Shown here one piece after another: positions 44,881-54,424 of a stretch of 64,000 bases of DNA (within the stretch, counting starts at the first letter, position 1; each line of letters starts with the position of its first letter). This DNA comes from an uncultured Anaerolineae bacterium (GTDB lineage: Bacteria; Chloroflexota; Anaerolineae; Aggregatilineales; Phototrophicaceae). The notes below the pieces were generated by a model. The model saw nothing but the letters and a program-made list of their open reading frames with translations. It ran no database searches and was not told the DNA's origin. Position numbers and translations under genes: made by a program. Location of the stretch: NCBI GenBank assembly GCA_934216615.1, contig CAKQCB010000003.1, forward strand, positions 124,001 through 188,000. Direction: 5' to 3'.

Positions 44881-47457
44881 ATGCCAGATTTTGCACGCAT
44901 GATGGATGAAATGCTCTATAGCATTATCGCTTCCCTTGCAGGCGTTCACTGGGGGATGCAAAAAGCCGTCTTGATGGCAGGGTACACCGTCAAGCTTATC
45001 AACCAGTGGCTGATTGAGAATGCTTTTATGCCGATTATCGGACAAACCAACGATAGTTTGCGCGTGGCGGTCAATGTGGTGTTTGTCGTGGCGCTGCTGG
45101 TACTGGGGATCACCTATATGCTGGCAGCATTTGTTCGATTAGAAGTGGTATCCCCTCGCAGTGCCATCATGTGGTATGTGGCGGGCGCATTGTTCTTCGC
45201 CATCGCGCCCAGTTTATATCAGGGGATGAACGAGTTTCGTATGACGATCAGTGAAACCATGTACCTGAGTGTGGGTCAGAGTCTTGAGGATAATTCAGGG
45301 GATTTCTCGTCGCTCTCGCAGGTCAACTCGCACGATCTGGATATGGCATCCCTGTGTGACCACTTTGATGTCTATCTGCCCGGCGCGACCGGTCCGGGTG
45401 GTAAAGATGGGCTGGATATCGCGATGTCGTATCTACGCGCTCATGCCTATGATGTGATGGGCTATGACCAGCCTATCGACTCTGGTTGTGATTCTTATAT
45501 CTTTAACCAAAATGCATCAACTTTTGCAGGTGCGCATGGAACATCTGTCATCCCCTTAGATTGGAACTGGAACGGTGGCTACTTTGACCACACTCGAGCG
45601 CCACAACACTGGGACAGTCTGACGGCTGCAGATCGCGCGGCGGCGGTTTCATGGGCGGGGGCTTCACAACAACGGGCGCTCACCGCGTGGCCTTTACTGC
45701 TGTTTGGGCTGGTCGAGCAAATCGTGCAGCTGCTCATCACGATTGCGCTGGGCATTACCTTTGTCTCGTTCGGGATTGCGATTCTGTTCGCTTTCTTCAA
45801 GCGTACTGAGAGCATCGCGCAGAGTATCGTTGACCAGTGGATTGAGCTTCTGGTTCAGTCCACCATCATCGGGCTGATGCAGGCGCTGGTGATCGGCTTC
45901 TTTCTGGCGGGGGTCGCCACCGGCAGCGCCGTCGCCATTATCGGCATCAGTTTGATCTGTCTGGTGTGTATGCTGATCGCGCTGTGGTCAGGGGTTAAGG
46001 CGGTCTGGAATAGTTTCAACCGGCTATTTAACGCGATGAGTCAGGTCTCCGGTGGAGTCATTGCTTCGCCTGGTGCGGCAACCGCAGTCGCTGCTGGAGC
46101 AGGCGCACTTGCGGCAGGCGCTGCGGTCAGCGTGGGGTCAAATGCTTTAACCGGTATGTCCGCGCTCAATCAGGGCGCGACCCGGATGCAGGCGGCTGGC
46201 TTATCCTTTGGCGGATCGCAGGCACTCTCCGGTGCAATGCGCGCCATTGCCTATACGCCCAGCTTACGCGAAACCCCGATGGGTGACGCGGCAGAACAAT
46301 TCCTCGAGGGCGCATCCGCCCGACGAATCGCTAAAACCGTCCCGAAACCCTTACAGATGGCAACCGGCTTAAATCTGCGTGGGGGTGTCGGGCTGCTCTC
46401 GGATCGTGACCCGGCAAAGGCGGACTACGACGAAAAAGACCTGCGCGTTCTGGGTCGCCCGATGTTATTACCGGCAGTCGGCGCACGGTTAGAAGGCTGG
46501 ACGACTCCTCAAAAACAGGAAAAAGACAAGCGCACGGGCTGGTTTACACCTGATCCTGAAGCGGAGCAAGAAGCGCCTCAATCACCGCCAAACCGTCGCC
46601 CTGTCACTCCAGTGGCAGCCTCAAACACGACCGAATCACCGGCAGTCGAGAAACAAACCACTGCGCCTTCCACTGGCGAAGACCGGCGTCAGCGGGAACG
46701 CAGCGACCATAACGCTGAGATGGTCGGCGAGGAGATGGAACAGCACATCAGCGACGTGATGGGTACAAAATCGGGTTCATCTGATGCGCAATCGCTCGAA
46801 CGCGCCGCGCTTGCGCTCACGATGGCAGCGTCCGCGCTCCAGCGGGGAACGATGGACATCAGCGGCAGCCGTGATGTTGGTAATACGATTGCGGACGCAA
46901 TGCGCCTTATTGAGCGTGACCAGACCGATTTAGGGGGCTATGCGCGTAAACCGGTCGATCATATTCAGGCGGGGCAGTATGTCGCAGAGGCAGCAGGCGT
47001 GACTCCGGTCAAAGATCGTACCCCGATTGGGGGTCAAGATCTCGCGCGTTTAGGCTTGTTCCTGAATCAGGCGCAGGCATCGGGACTATCCCCGAATCAG
47101 GTAGGCGGATTAGTCCATGAGGTGAAATCGTCGCCGACGGGTCAACTACGGGATGGTGTGCGCGACACGCTGACACAGGTCATCGTCGCGGGTGGCAAAC
47201 AGAGTTACCCCGAAGCACAGCGCAGCGTTGAACGGCTGGAAAGTAGCGCGATGAGTCTGCCCAATAATCTGTCCATTTATGGCATAGTTTCCGCGCCATC
47301 CGCCGCGACCATGACCCCCACGATTGAACCGCAAATTACCGTCAATCCCGCCGTCAATGTCACTGTTTCCGCCCCCACTCAACAGGAGAGTTCTTATGAA
47401 CGCGCTTCACAAAAAGAGGCTGCGATGGGTGGCAGCGGCAGCGTGTTAGGAGGTTAA
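44881..47457 (+). CDS. VirB6/TrbL-like polytopic membrane protein
   Basis: 858 residues. Helices lie at about 60-85 and 95-115, then a soluble loop (about 120-255) with Cys, and four to five helices between 260 and 380. An Ala/Gly-rich segment (about 395-425) is followed by a long polar C-terminal part (about 430-858). This layout, multiple helices plus a large cytoplasmic or variable tail, and the VirB2/B3/B4-like genes downstream, fit a VirB6/TrbL inner-membrane channel protein. AAGGAGG lies 9 bases before ATG. Sequence similarity alone is weak. Confidence 0.65.
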   Translation: MPDFARMMDEMLYSIIASLAGVHWGMQKAVLMAGYTVKLINQWLIENAFMPIIGQTNDSLRVAVNVVFVVALLVLGITYMLAAFVRLEVVSPRSAIMWYVAGALFFAIAPSLYQGMNEFRMTISETMYLSVGQSLEDNSGDFSSLSQVNSHDLDMASLCDHFDVYLPGATGPGGKDGLDIAMSYLRAHAYDVMGYDQPIDSGCDSYIFNQNASTFAGAHGTSVIPLDWNWNGGYFDHTRAPQHWDSLTAADRAAAVSWAGASQQRALTAWPLLLFGLVEQIVQLLITIALGITFVSFGIAILFAFFKRTESIAQSIVDQWIELLVQSTIIGLMQALVIGFFLAGVATGSAVAIIGISLICLVCMLIALWSGVKAVWNSFNRLFNAMSQVSGGVIASPGAATAVAAGAGALAAGAAVSVGSNALTGMSALNQGATRMQAAGLSFGGSQALSGAMRAIAYTPSLRETPMGDAAEQFLEGASARRIAKTVPKPLQMATGLNLRGGVGLLSDRDPAKADYDEKDLRVLGRPMLLPAVGARLEGWTTPQKQEKDKRTGWFTPDPEAEQEAPQSPPNRRPVTPVAASNTTESPAVEKQTTAPSTGEDRRQRERSDHNAEMVGEEMEQHISDVMGTKSGSSDAQSLERAALALTMAASALQRGTMDISGSRDVGNTIADAMRLIERDQTDLGGYARKPVDHIQAGQYVAEAAGVTPVKDRTPIGGQDLARLGLFLNQAQASGLSPNQVGGLVHEVKSSPTGQLRDGVRDTLTQVIVAGGKQSYPEAQRSVERLESSAMSLPNNLSIYGIVSAPSAATMTPTIEPQITVNPAVNVTVSAPTQQESSYERASQKEAAMGGSGSVLGG

Positions 47458-47460
47458 CCC

Positions 47461-49173
47461 ATGAATGATGAACTGCGTTATCACACGCTTGAAGAACTCG
47501 AATCGCTCTCTTTAGCCGAACTGCAATCGCTCTGGGAGCTGGTTCCGACCGACCGGCAGCGCGGGTATCGTGCGGCGTATGAACGCGAAGTCCGCACGGC
47601 AGGGGCAGGGGGATCCGATGTCCTCGAACGGGAACTGGCGAAGCAGCTGCTGGAACGTTACCAGCAAACGTCGCTGGTTCCGGTCGGTTCGCGCTGGGTG
47701 AAAGTCCCGTCACGGGTGCGAGATGCCGCCATCCAGAACAGCGATTTACAGCCACTCGACAGCCCGATTAAACCGGATCGCAAAGGCACAAATCCTAAAG
47801 TCATGATCGGCTTTGTGCTGGGCGCACTTTTGATGGTGTTCATGTTGTCGCGGGTCTTAGGCGGTCGCGGCGAAGCGGTAGAAGTTGCCGAATCGGTCGA
47901 AACGCCCACACCGACACCGGAAATGAGTCCCACGCATACACCGCTGGCGCTGGAAGCACAGGATGATGTCATCCAGAGCGGGGATAGCAAACAGCGCGTG
48001 GTCGCCTATCCGGTCAATTTACAGGTGACGCTGCCTGAAGATCGTCCGCCGCGGGTGTGGGTGGTGCAGCGCCGCACGGTCGCCGCCGCCCAGTGGAACT
48101 ACGACACAAATCCCGATATTGCTTCGTTTGTCAGTGGAATGAGTGTGCGACCGGTGATCGGTATCCCGTTCAGTGAAGAAAATGACGAGTTGTTTAATGA
48201 ATTGAATGAAGGGGCAATCTTTACCGTCACGATGAACACCGGCGCGATTTTGCGCTATGAATTTGCGGCAAAGTCGCATGTGCTGCGCAGTGATACTGCC
48301 ATCTTCCGGCAGGTCTCGCCTGGTCTGGTCTTGCTGCTCATCGGCGGCACGGATGAGGAAGGACAACCAACCGCCACACGTACCCTGATCACGGCAACTT
48401 ATCCGCCTGAACAGGAGCTGGCACGCGGTGGAATTGTCGCGGGTTTTGAGAGTCAGGTTGTGGAGGGTGGCATTGGCGACACGCTTTCTTTAGGCGATGT
48501 CCAGCTGCGCTTAAATACCGTTCATGAGGTCACGGATACGCCTGATTTACTGCCTGTCCAGCAGCGTCTCCGCTTTGAGTTTGACATTCTGACCGGCGAA
48601 CAACCGGCAGAAACGACCTTCTGGCAGATGACGCTGGTTGATGCGGGCGGACAAACTCACGCCCCTGAAACGCCATTGTCTGAAAGTATCCCGCTGCGTT
48701 TAGGCGAATACGGCGCGATGTCGGCACAGGTCGGCTTTGTGGTCTCGTCAGATTTTCCCGCAGGGACGCTGCTCATTCGCAATGGCGAGGGGGATGCGGT
48801 CACCTTCCGCTTCACGTTTACCCCTGAAATACTGGTTGCGCCCGTGGTAACGACTGGCTTTGAAGATGTCAGTGTGCAAATGGTCGGGGTGACCTATCTT
48901 GACGACCGGCTGATGACGCAGCTCCGCATCTATAACGGACGCACTGAACCGCTGCATTTCTCACAGGATGACATCTGGCTTTCGCTCGGCTATATCGCGG
49001 ATCCGCCCGGCCCGCGCAATCCAGCGCTGGCACTCGAACCGATTACGCTGCTGCCAGAGCAGGCCGTCAATCTCTCGCTGACATGGAACTGGACGGGGGA
49101 ACCCTACGCGGCATTGCAGATCGGCGGCTGGCGCTATGCCATCCAGTTACTACCGGTCAATAACCGTCAATAA
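47461..49173 (+). CDS. Single-pass membrane protein with sortase-like domain lacking catalytic residues
   Basis: 570 residues. Cytoplasmic N-terminus (1-112), one membrane helix (about 113-133), a Thr/Pro linker (148-162), then an outer part. Residues about 185-315 resemble a sortase fold: LFNELNEGAIFTVTM and RYEFAAKSHVL match the sequence around the core strands, and VLLLIGGTDEEG...TRTLI occupies the place of the catalytic TLVTC...R block. The Cys is replaced by Gly, the His is absent, the Arg (307) remains. Residues about 320-570 form beta-rich domains. It starts 3 bases after the VirB6-like gene. Confidence 0.6.
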   Translation: MNDELRYHTLEELESLSLAELQSLWELVPTDRQRGYRAAYEREVRTAGAGGSDVLERELAKQLLERYQQTSLVPVGSRWVKVPSRVRDAAIQNSDLQPLDSPIKPDRKGTNPKVMIGFVLGALLMVFMLSRVLGGRGEAVEVAESVETPTPTPEMSPTHTPLALEAQDDVIQSGDSKQRVVAYPVNLQVTLPEDRPPRVWVVQRRTVAAAQWNYDTNPDIASFVSGMSVRPVIGIPFSEENDELFNELNEGAIFTVTMNTGAILRYEFAAKSHVLRSDTAIFRQVSPGLVLLLIGGTDEEGQPTATRTLITATYPPEQELARGGIVAGFESQVVEGGIGDTLSLGDVQLRLNTVHEVTDTPDLLPVQQRLRFEFDILTGEQPAETTFWQMTLVDAGGQTHAPETPLSESIPLRLGEYGAMSAQVGFVVSSDFPAGTLLIRNGEGDAVTFRFTFTPEILVAPVVTTGFEDVSVQMVGVTYLDDRLMTQLRIYNGRTEPLHFSQDDIWLSLGYIADPPGPRNPALALEPITLLPEQAVNLSLTWNWTGEPYAALQIGGWRYAIQLLPVNNRQ

Positions 49174-49210
49174 CACCCCTGCGCAGGGGGTTGAAATTTT
49201 ACCACCCCCT

Positions 49211-49250
49211 GCCTGAAATTTTACCACCCAAAACTGGTAATTTTACAGGC
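49211..49250. promoter_or_regulatory. Element-1 palindrome, copy 2 (extended)
   Basis: GCCTGAAATTTTACCA, an 8-base spacer CCCAAAAC, then TGGTAATTTTACAGGC: an imperfect 16-bp inverted repeat. The core from TTTTACCA to CTGGTAA is identical to copy 1 at 42872-42897. A further half copy, GAAATTTTACCACCCC, lies at 49193-49208. It is upstream of the VirB2/B3/B4 unit. Confidence 0.65.
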
Positions 49251-49387
49251 TACGCGAAAACCGCCCCTGATAAGCTGAAATTATGCGATCACACAGCGAA
49301 AGGAGGTTTTTCTACATTTTTGTTCAATCCTGCAAGCCTTTGCAATCCTTATTGATCATGAGTTCAACATAACAGGAGAAACACATT

Positions 49388-49627
49388 ATGGATTTGAGTA
49401 CCGCTATTCAGGATTTACTGGGGGATGTCCAGGACACCGCTCAGATTATCGCTCCAATGGCTGCCGTCATCGGCTTTCTAGGACTGGGACTGATGTATAT
49501 GGGGTCATCATGGCCCATTATCGGGGACTGGAAGAAGGACAATCCAAAAGCCGCTAATCAAGTCGTCGTCGGGCTGCTCTTTGTCATTCTGGCTTCCAGC
49601 GTCACCACCCTGATTACGTTTAATTAG
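49388..49627 (+). CDS. VirB2/TrbC-like pilin
   Basis: 79 residues with two hydrophobic helices (about 20-40 and 58-77) separated by a short charged loop (WKKDNPKAANQ). Size, topology and position directly before VirB3- and VirB4-like genes fit a conjugative pilin subunit. There is no long cleavable leader as in VirB2 of Agrobacterium. AGGAG lies upstream of ATG. Confidence 0.65.
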   Translation: MDLSTAIQDLLGDVQDTAQIIAPMAAVIGFLGLGLMYMGSSWPIIGDWKKDNPKAANQVVVGLLFVILASSVTTLITFN

Positions 49628-49646
49628 CACAGCAGGAGTTGACCTG

Positions 49647-50117
49647 ATGGCAGTTGATTTTAGATCACATGTCCTGCGGCGCGATGAGAAGGGATTATTC
49701 GGAATCCCTTTCAAACGCCTGCTGCTGGCGGGATGTGGCGGTGGCATGGGATATACGATTCTTAATCTGGTTGCGCCTGGCTGGTCGATTCCTCTGGCTA
49801 TTGTGATTGCCGTTATCGTTATCATCCTGACAGGGCTCAGGGGCGGCATTCCCCTCTGGCAGCGCCTGTGGTATCGGGTGCGGGGACAGCTGGTGCTGGC
49901 AGCAATTCATCGCCCACAGTCCCTCGCACATCAACTGACTTCCCTTCTGAATATCTCAACCGATCATGCACGGCTGGATGGGGCGGTGATCTTCGCCCCA
50001 CCGCATGATCGCGGGGAAGTCGATTTAAGCGAGTGGATCATCTATGCCCGTTCGGATGATACGGACGGGTTGATCTTTGTCGATTCCCCCTTATTAGAAG
50101 AAGGAGAAACCCGATGA
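49647..50117 (+). CDS. VirB3/PrgI-like membrane protein
   Basis: 156 residues. A basic N-terminus (FRSHVLRRDEKGLFGIPFKR), a pair of membrane helices (about 26-62), then a soluble domain. VirB3/PrgI proteins have this two-helix layout and sit next to the VirB4 ATPase. Its stop overlaps the next start by 4 bases (ATGA). The family call rests mainly on topology and context. Confidence 0.6.
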   Translation: MAVDFRSHVLRRDEKGLFGIPFKRLLLAGCGGGMGYTILNLVAPGWSIPLAIVIAVIVIILTGLRGGIPLWQRLWYRVRGQLVLAAIHRPQSLAHQLTSLLNISTDHARLDGAVIFAPPHDRGEVDLSEWIIYARSDDTDGLIFVDSPLLEEGETR

Positions 50118-50458
50118 CTGTTTTGGGCGTCATCGTGCGCGACCTGATGAAGAAACAGGGACATACGTCCGAGTCGCTCTCGGCGGCAGCGGCAGTCCCG
50201 CTGGAAATCGTCCGTGATTTACAACAATATGGGCTGGATCCGCGTGTGCGTTCGCCAAAAGCGCCAACGTTGCGACGGATTGCCAGCGTGTTAGGTGTTG
50301 ATCCGCTGCTGCTGTTTAAGAGCGCGGGCTACATTGTCAGTGGTGGAACCTCACCCTCAACCCGCTCAGAATATTTCCGTTTAACCTTTGAAAGTCTGTC
50401 ACTGGCGGCACAGGAACAGGTCATCCGTCTGATGGTGCAGTTGAAAGAGCAGTCCTAA
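50114..50458 (+). CDS. Small XRE-like HTH protein
   Basis: 114 residues with a Cro/C1-type HTH (about 8-78; VPLEIVRDLQQYG and APTLRRIASVLGVDPLLLF) and a helical tail. It is translationally coupled to the VirB3-like gene and abuts virB4 (the stop is directly followed by ATG). A DNA-binding gene inside the T4SS unit could provide feedback on the palindromes upstream of both units; this is inferred. Confidence 0.75.
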   Translation: MTVLGVIVRDLMKKQGHTSESLSAAAAVPLEIVRDLQQYGLDPRVRSPKAPTLRRIASVLGVDPLLLFKSAGYIVSGGTSPSTRSEYFRLTFESLSLAAQEQVIRLMVQLKEQS

Positions 50459-52336
50459 ATGGATGTTCGCACCTTCCTGATTGAACCGTTTGACATCATG
50501 TTACACACCACCGATGAAGGCGTCGCTTCGTTGCAGGCGCGTTTTTCCACGTGGCTTCGCACGCTCAATACCCCGTCGCGGTTCGTCTGCTGGCAGATGC
50601 CCGCCAATCTCAACGACAAAGTGAACCAGCTCAGCCGTATGGCGCGAGAAACCCGCGACCCCGACCGCGCTACCTTGATGATGGAATATCGCCGTCACTT
50701 CGAACACCTCAACGACAGCGCCGAATACCAGCGCGCGTTGTGTGGCATGGCGGTCTGGAGTGACCAGAACCCCCGCGCACTTGCGGGTGGGATGGCGTCT
50801 TCCTTTGATACACCGGTGGTCGAAGGGGTGTGGCCCGCCTTGTTCTCGGGGCGCTATGAAGTCCGCAGCGCCCCTTTCTGGCATCTTGCGCCGCTCGGTC
50901 GTCCGGGCAGTCGTCCGGTCTGGGCGCTGCTTACCTCTTATGACTTCGCCCCCGCCAACTGGAACTTCTTCCGTCCCCTGCCGCCGCTGCTCCGCCTCAA
51001 CTTTCCGCTGGCAATGGCGGTGGATATCCCCAGAACCTACGAACGTAACGAAGCCATCGACACCCTCGAAGGCATGATTCAGGCGTATGATGTCCACCTG
51101 GCATCTTCGCGCGGTGAAGACAGTCGGGCGGTGCAGCGCATCAACGACTGCCGCCAGTCGCTACAGGACATCAATAACGGTGATGCCCTGCACACGGTGC
51201 AAATCTGTATCGCGGTCGCGGCGGATGATCTCGCCACACTCAAAGAGCGCGTCCAGGCGATCACCAATGAAACGCGGGCGTGGTTTTCTCTCCGTCATGA
51301 AGAAGGTGAATTGCTTTCCCGCAGTCTCGGCTTTTTCACCGCCAAACACAGTAAAGATATTGGATTACCGGATACGACCTGGCCCGTTGTCTCGCGCGGT
51401 CTGGCGTTAATGCTCTCACCGCTCGGCTACCGCAAACTCTCCACAACGGATGGGGTACTGCGGGGTGAAGCGGTCGGCGCAGCTTATCCAGTTTTCCATA
51501 ATTCGTGGCGCGACAAACGCGCAACCCATGAAGTCTGGGTGGGGACGTCTGGTTTCGGCAAGACCTTCGCCAATAACTGCTATCTCACGCGCGAATACGC
51601 CGAAAATGGCATCGCGTTTGACCTGCTCGAACCGATGGGGCACGGCAAACACATCGCAGAAGCCTTCGGGCTACCGTGGTATGTGATGAGTGCTAAAGCC
51701 ACGAAGCTCAACCCGCAGGATGTGATGTTCCCGACGCTGATTGAGCAGGTGTCACATACCACACGCATCTATGAAACGGTGTTAGGGCGCTTTCTGTCTG
51801 GTGGGCAACGCCAAAATCTTGAACGCGGCTTACTGGGTGAGGCACTGGAGACGCTCTACAAGGGCTATCCGAACCTCGACACGCTGACTCCGGACATCAC
51901 CCCGACCTGTGAAGTCGTCTGTGATGTGCTATCCGGACTGGGCGACAAAGAAGCGACGCGCTCTATCGCCAGAGATTTAGCCGACGAAATCGCCAGTTTG
52001 TGTACGGGTTCCGGTCCGTGGTCAACGTTTCTCAATGGCATCACCAACATTGACCTGACCCGCGGCGGGCGTGACTGGATTCAACCGCGCGTTTTCTCGT
52101 TTCATGAGCTGGAAGGCGACCCGATCTTGCAGGCGCTGGCGTATACGCAGGTTTTGAGCGCCATTCGCCGCGACAGCCTGATTGACGAACAGCCGCGCAT
52201 CATCGCGGTGGATGAGGTCTACCGCCTTATGCGCCATCCCTCACTGCTCGATTTTCTCATCGAAGCCGCCAAGACCTTTAGAACCCGCAGAAAAAAGTTA
52301 ATCGTGATTGACCAGTACAGCACTCACTCGGCATGA
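50459..52336 (+). pseudogene. VirB4-type conjugation ATPase, 3' end cut off by element 2
   Basis: 625 residues remain. Walker A GTSGFGKT (362-369) and Walker B IIAVDE (Asp585-Glu586) are intact and correctly spaced for VirB4/TraC. The frame then reads KKLIVIDQ, the following strand with the conserved Gln, and ends YSTHSA*, unlike any VirB4 C-terminus; intact proteins continue for at least about 80-150 residues. From about 52316 the DNA belongs to the 3' end of recombinase 2 on the other strand. The remainder of the gene should be at the far end of element 2. Confidence 0.8.
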
Positions 52337-54332
52337 GTTGTGATTTTGGGGTTTTGCGGGACTTACGAGATTTTGCTTCGGCTTTGGCTTCTTCGGTATC
52401 CGTCCAGCGCGTCGTGTTGACATATTTCTTCTGGCCTGTGTAGGTTTTCCACCAGCCTTTGCCGTGATGGTAACGCATCCGTTCGGTGAGCGCACGCCAT
52501 GTGTAATGCGGGAATTCCTTAAGAATCCACACCTGATCGACATTGTTTTCGACCATGGAGGTCAGCTTTTGGAGGTCATCTCCCTCCCAAAAGTAGCCTT
52601 TGCTGCGGTGCGTGGCATTTTTGGACACGGTGGAACCGTCACGCCAGTGGACGGTGACAGTTTTGGTGTGACGGGTGATCTTGGTCAAATGGATGTGGCT
52701 AGCGAACGCCTCGAACAGACTGCGCCGTTCCTGACGCGGTACATCCTCCCAGCGTGAAATGACCGTTTCCAGCACAGGTTTGGCTTCCGCTAGGTTAATG
52801 CGTTTCTTCTCACCCGACTTCAACCGGGTCAGCTCTCCCCGCAGCGATTCAACTTCACCTTCCAACGCTTTATACCGTGCCTCTGCCCGTTCCACCATTT
52901 CAGGATGTGAGAGGGTGGTCAGGCTGGCGATAAGGTTGTCCTTTGAGGTTTCCACCTGCTTGATAGCTGTTTCTAACCGTCGGACTTCAGCATGATCCCC
53001 GTGATCAAGGCTGGTGAGCGCGGTCTGCCAGACGTCCTCGTCGATGGTGGTGGCCTTCAGCCGTTTAAGCAGCATCTCGTCCACGATCTCATCCACGATG
53101 AAGGCCCGGATATTCCAAACATTTGACTGGGTGCGGCTGTAATCATACAACTGATACTGATACTTCTGCGCCCATGTATTCCAGACCGTTGCCAGTCGGT
53201 GATGCGGATCGTGTTCTAGATCATCGGTGTACAGCAGGTTGGAGTAGGTTGGTGGTGCTTCAGGACGACCTGCCTTGTCATGACGTATCCACGGACGATA
53301 GGGGACATAGTGCGGGTTCGGTTCGCCGTAGAAGTCGGTCTGCGAGATGCGGTTGTAGGCGTACATGAACAGGTCGTTGGGGATGATGGCTTCGTGATTA
53401 TGCCACGCCACGATCACCTGCTGGTGAATCCAGTGCCCGATGTAAGCCACGTTGACAAGCAGGTGCTGGAACCCGCTTTGAGATGGGGTGAGCATCCCCG
53501 TGATGCGTGAACGGCGTTCTAGATGATCGGTGGTCTTGAAGCCTGCTGGAACCATGTCGTCGGTGAGATCAGGGAAGTACGGCCCTTCAGCCTCAATCTG
53601 TTTCCATGTCTTGCTGAGGTTACCCTCGTTGGCACGGAACAGCTCGAAGTAGGCCAGCACGACATCGGCATACAGGTCAAAGCGGCGGTACTTACGCCAG
53701 TCAGGGTTGGATGAACCATCTGGCAGCTTCTCACGCATATCGACCATGAAACCGGGTGTGATCTTGCGCCCCGTCCACATGCCGCGTTCTGCTCGCCAGT
53801 GACGGCTTTTCACGAGCCGACCACGCACGTGATATTCGATGAAGTCGGCGGCGCGCTGCGCTTGATCACGGAACATCTGCATGTGATAGCGCCCTTGCGT
53901 CGGGTGCGCGAAGTCATACACAAAACTGGGCGTGAGGACTTGAACATTGTTGCGGCGGCAGGCATCGATGAAGATGTTGGTTTCGATCTGGGTGAGGTCG
54001 CGGAAAAAGCGATCCACATCCTGCGCCGCCACCAGCCCGATCTCACCGTTCTCAATCTGGCGATAGAGCAGGGACATACCCGGACGCTCGCTGATCTTCT
54101 TCTGGCCACTGATGCCCGCATCCATATCGATCATGTGGATCTGTTCGCGCTGCCAGCCTTGTGCGATGAGGTGTTCAACCATGTCCACCGTTTGCAGGGT
54201 GGTGGAGATGTTGCCGATTTGCCCCTCCGAGGATTGCCGATAATATACCGAGACCGGCTTGCCGAGCGGGAGGGGTTGCGATTTGTATGGATCAATCGAC
54301 GCGGTGTCAGGGCGCTTGAGGGTTCTGACCAT
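52278..54332 (-). CDS. Large serine recombinase of element 2
   Basis: 684 residues from ATG 54332 (AGGAG 7 bases upstream). Resolvase domain (about 25-165) with catalytic Ser in VYYRQSSEGQ and the conserved DVDRFFRD, a recombinase domain (about 180-330), a coiled coil (about 450-520; VRRLETAIKQVETSKDNL) and a long C-terminal part with WKTYTGQKKYV and a Lys/Arg-rich stretch. The last 14 or so codons run antisense into the interrupted virB4. It is only distantly similar to recombinase 1. Confidence 0.9.
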   Translation of the reverse strand: MVRTLKRPDTASIDPYKSQPLPLGKPVSVYYRQSSEGQIGNISTTLQTVDMVEHLIAQGWQREQIHMIDMDAGISGQKKISERPGMSLLYRQIENGEIGLVAAQDVDRFFRDLTQIETNIFIDACRRNNVQVLTPSFVYDFAHPTQGRYHMQMFRDQAQRAADFIEYHVRGRLVKSRHWRAERGMWTGRKITPGFMVDMREKLPDGSSNPDWRKYRRFDLYADVVLAYFELFRANEGNLSKTWKQIEAEGPYFPDLTDDMVPAGFKTTDHLERRSRITGMLTPSQSGFQHLLVNVAYIGHWIHQQVIVAWHNHEAIIPNDLFMYAYNRISQTDFYGEPNPHYVPYRPWIRHDKAGRPEAPPTYSNLLYTDDLEHDPHHRLATVWNTWAQKYQYQLYDYSRTQSNVWNIRAFIVDEIVDEMLLKRLKATTIDEDVWQTALTSLDHGDHAEVRRLETAIKQVETSKDNLIASLTTLSHPEMVERAEARYKALEGEVESLRGELTRLKSGEKKRINLAEAKPVLETVISRWEDVPRQERRSLFEAFASHIHLTKITRHTKTVTVHWRDGSTVSKNATHRSKGYFWEGDDLQKLTSMVENNVDQVWILKEFPHYTWRALTERMRYHHGKGWWKTYTGQKKYVNTTRWTDTEEAKAEAKSRKSRKTPKSQLMPSECCTGQSRLTFFCGF
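52300..52336. other. Probable attachment junction of element 2 in virB4
   Basis: VirB4-like coding sequence is recognisable up to KLIVIDQ (about 52319) and stops being so within the next 18 bases, where recombinase 2 ends on the other strand. The sequence ACTCA-CTCGGCA-TGAGT (52325-52341) is a small imperfect palindrome. The exact core cannot be set without the second junction. Confidence 0.5.
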
Positions 54333-54424
54333 GAGCTTTCTCCTTTCTGAATTCACAAATAAAAAGCGCCCAGCTTCCGCGAGTTGTTCTACGCAGAAGC
54401 AAGGCGCATGAGGTACAATGCGTC

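Noticed and set aside
50501..51097. 198-codon minus-strand frame opposite virB4
   Set aside because: Shadow of the virB4 reading frame, no family pattern, no ribosome site.
52278..52336. YSTHSA as the true C-terminus of VirB4
   Set aside because: VirB4 proteins continue well past this strand, and the DNA here is shared with the recombinase 3' end.
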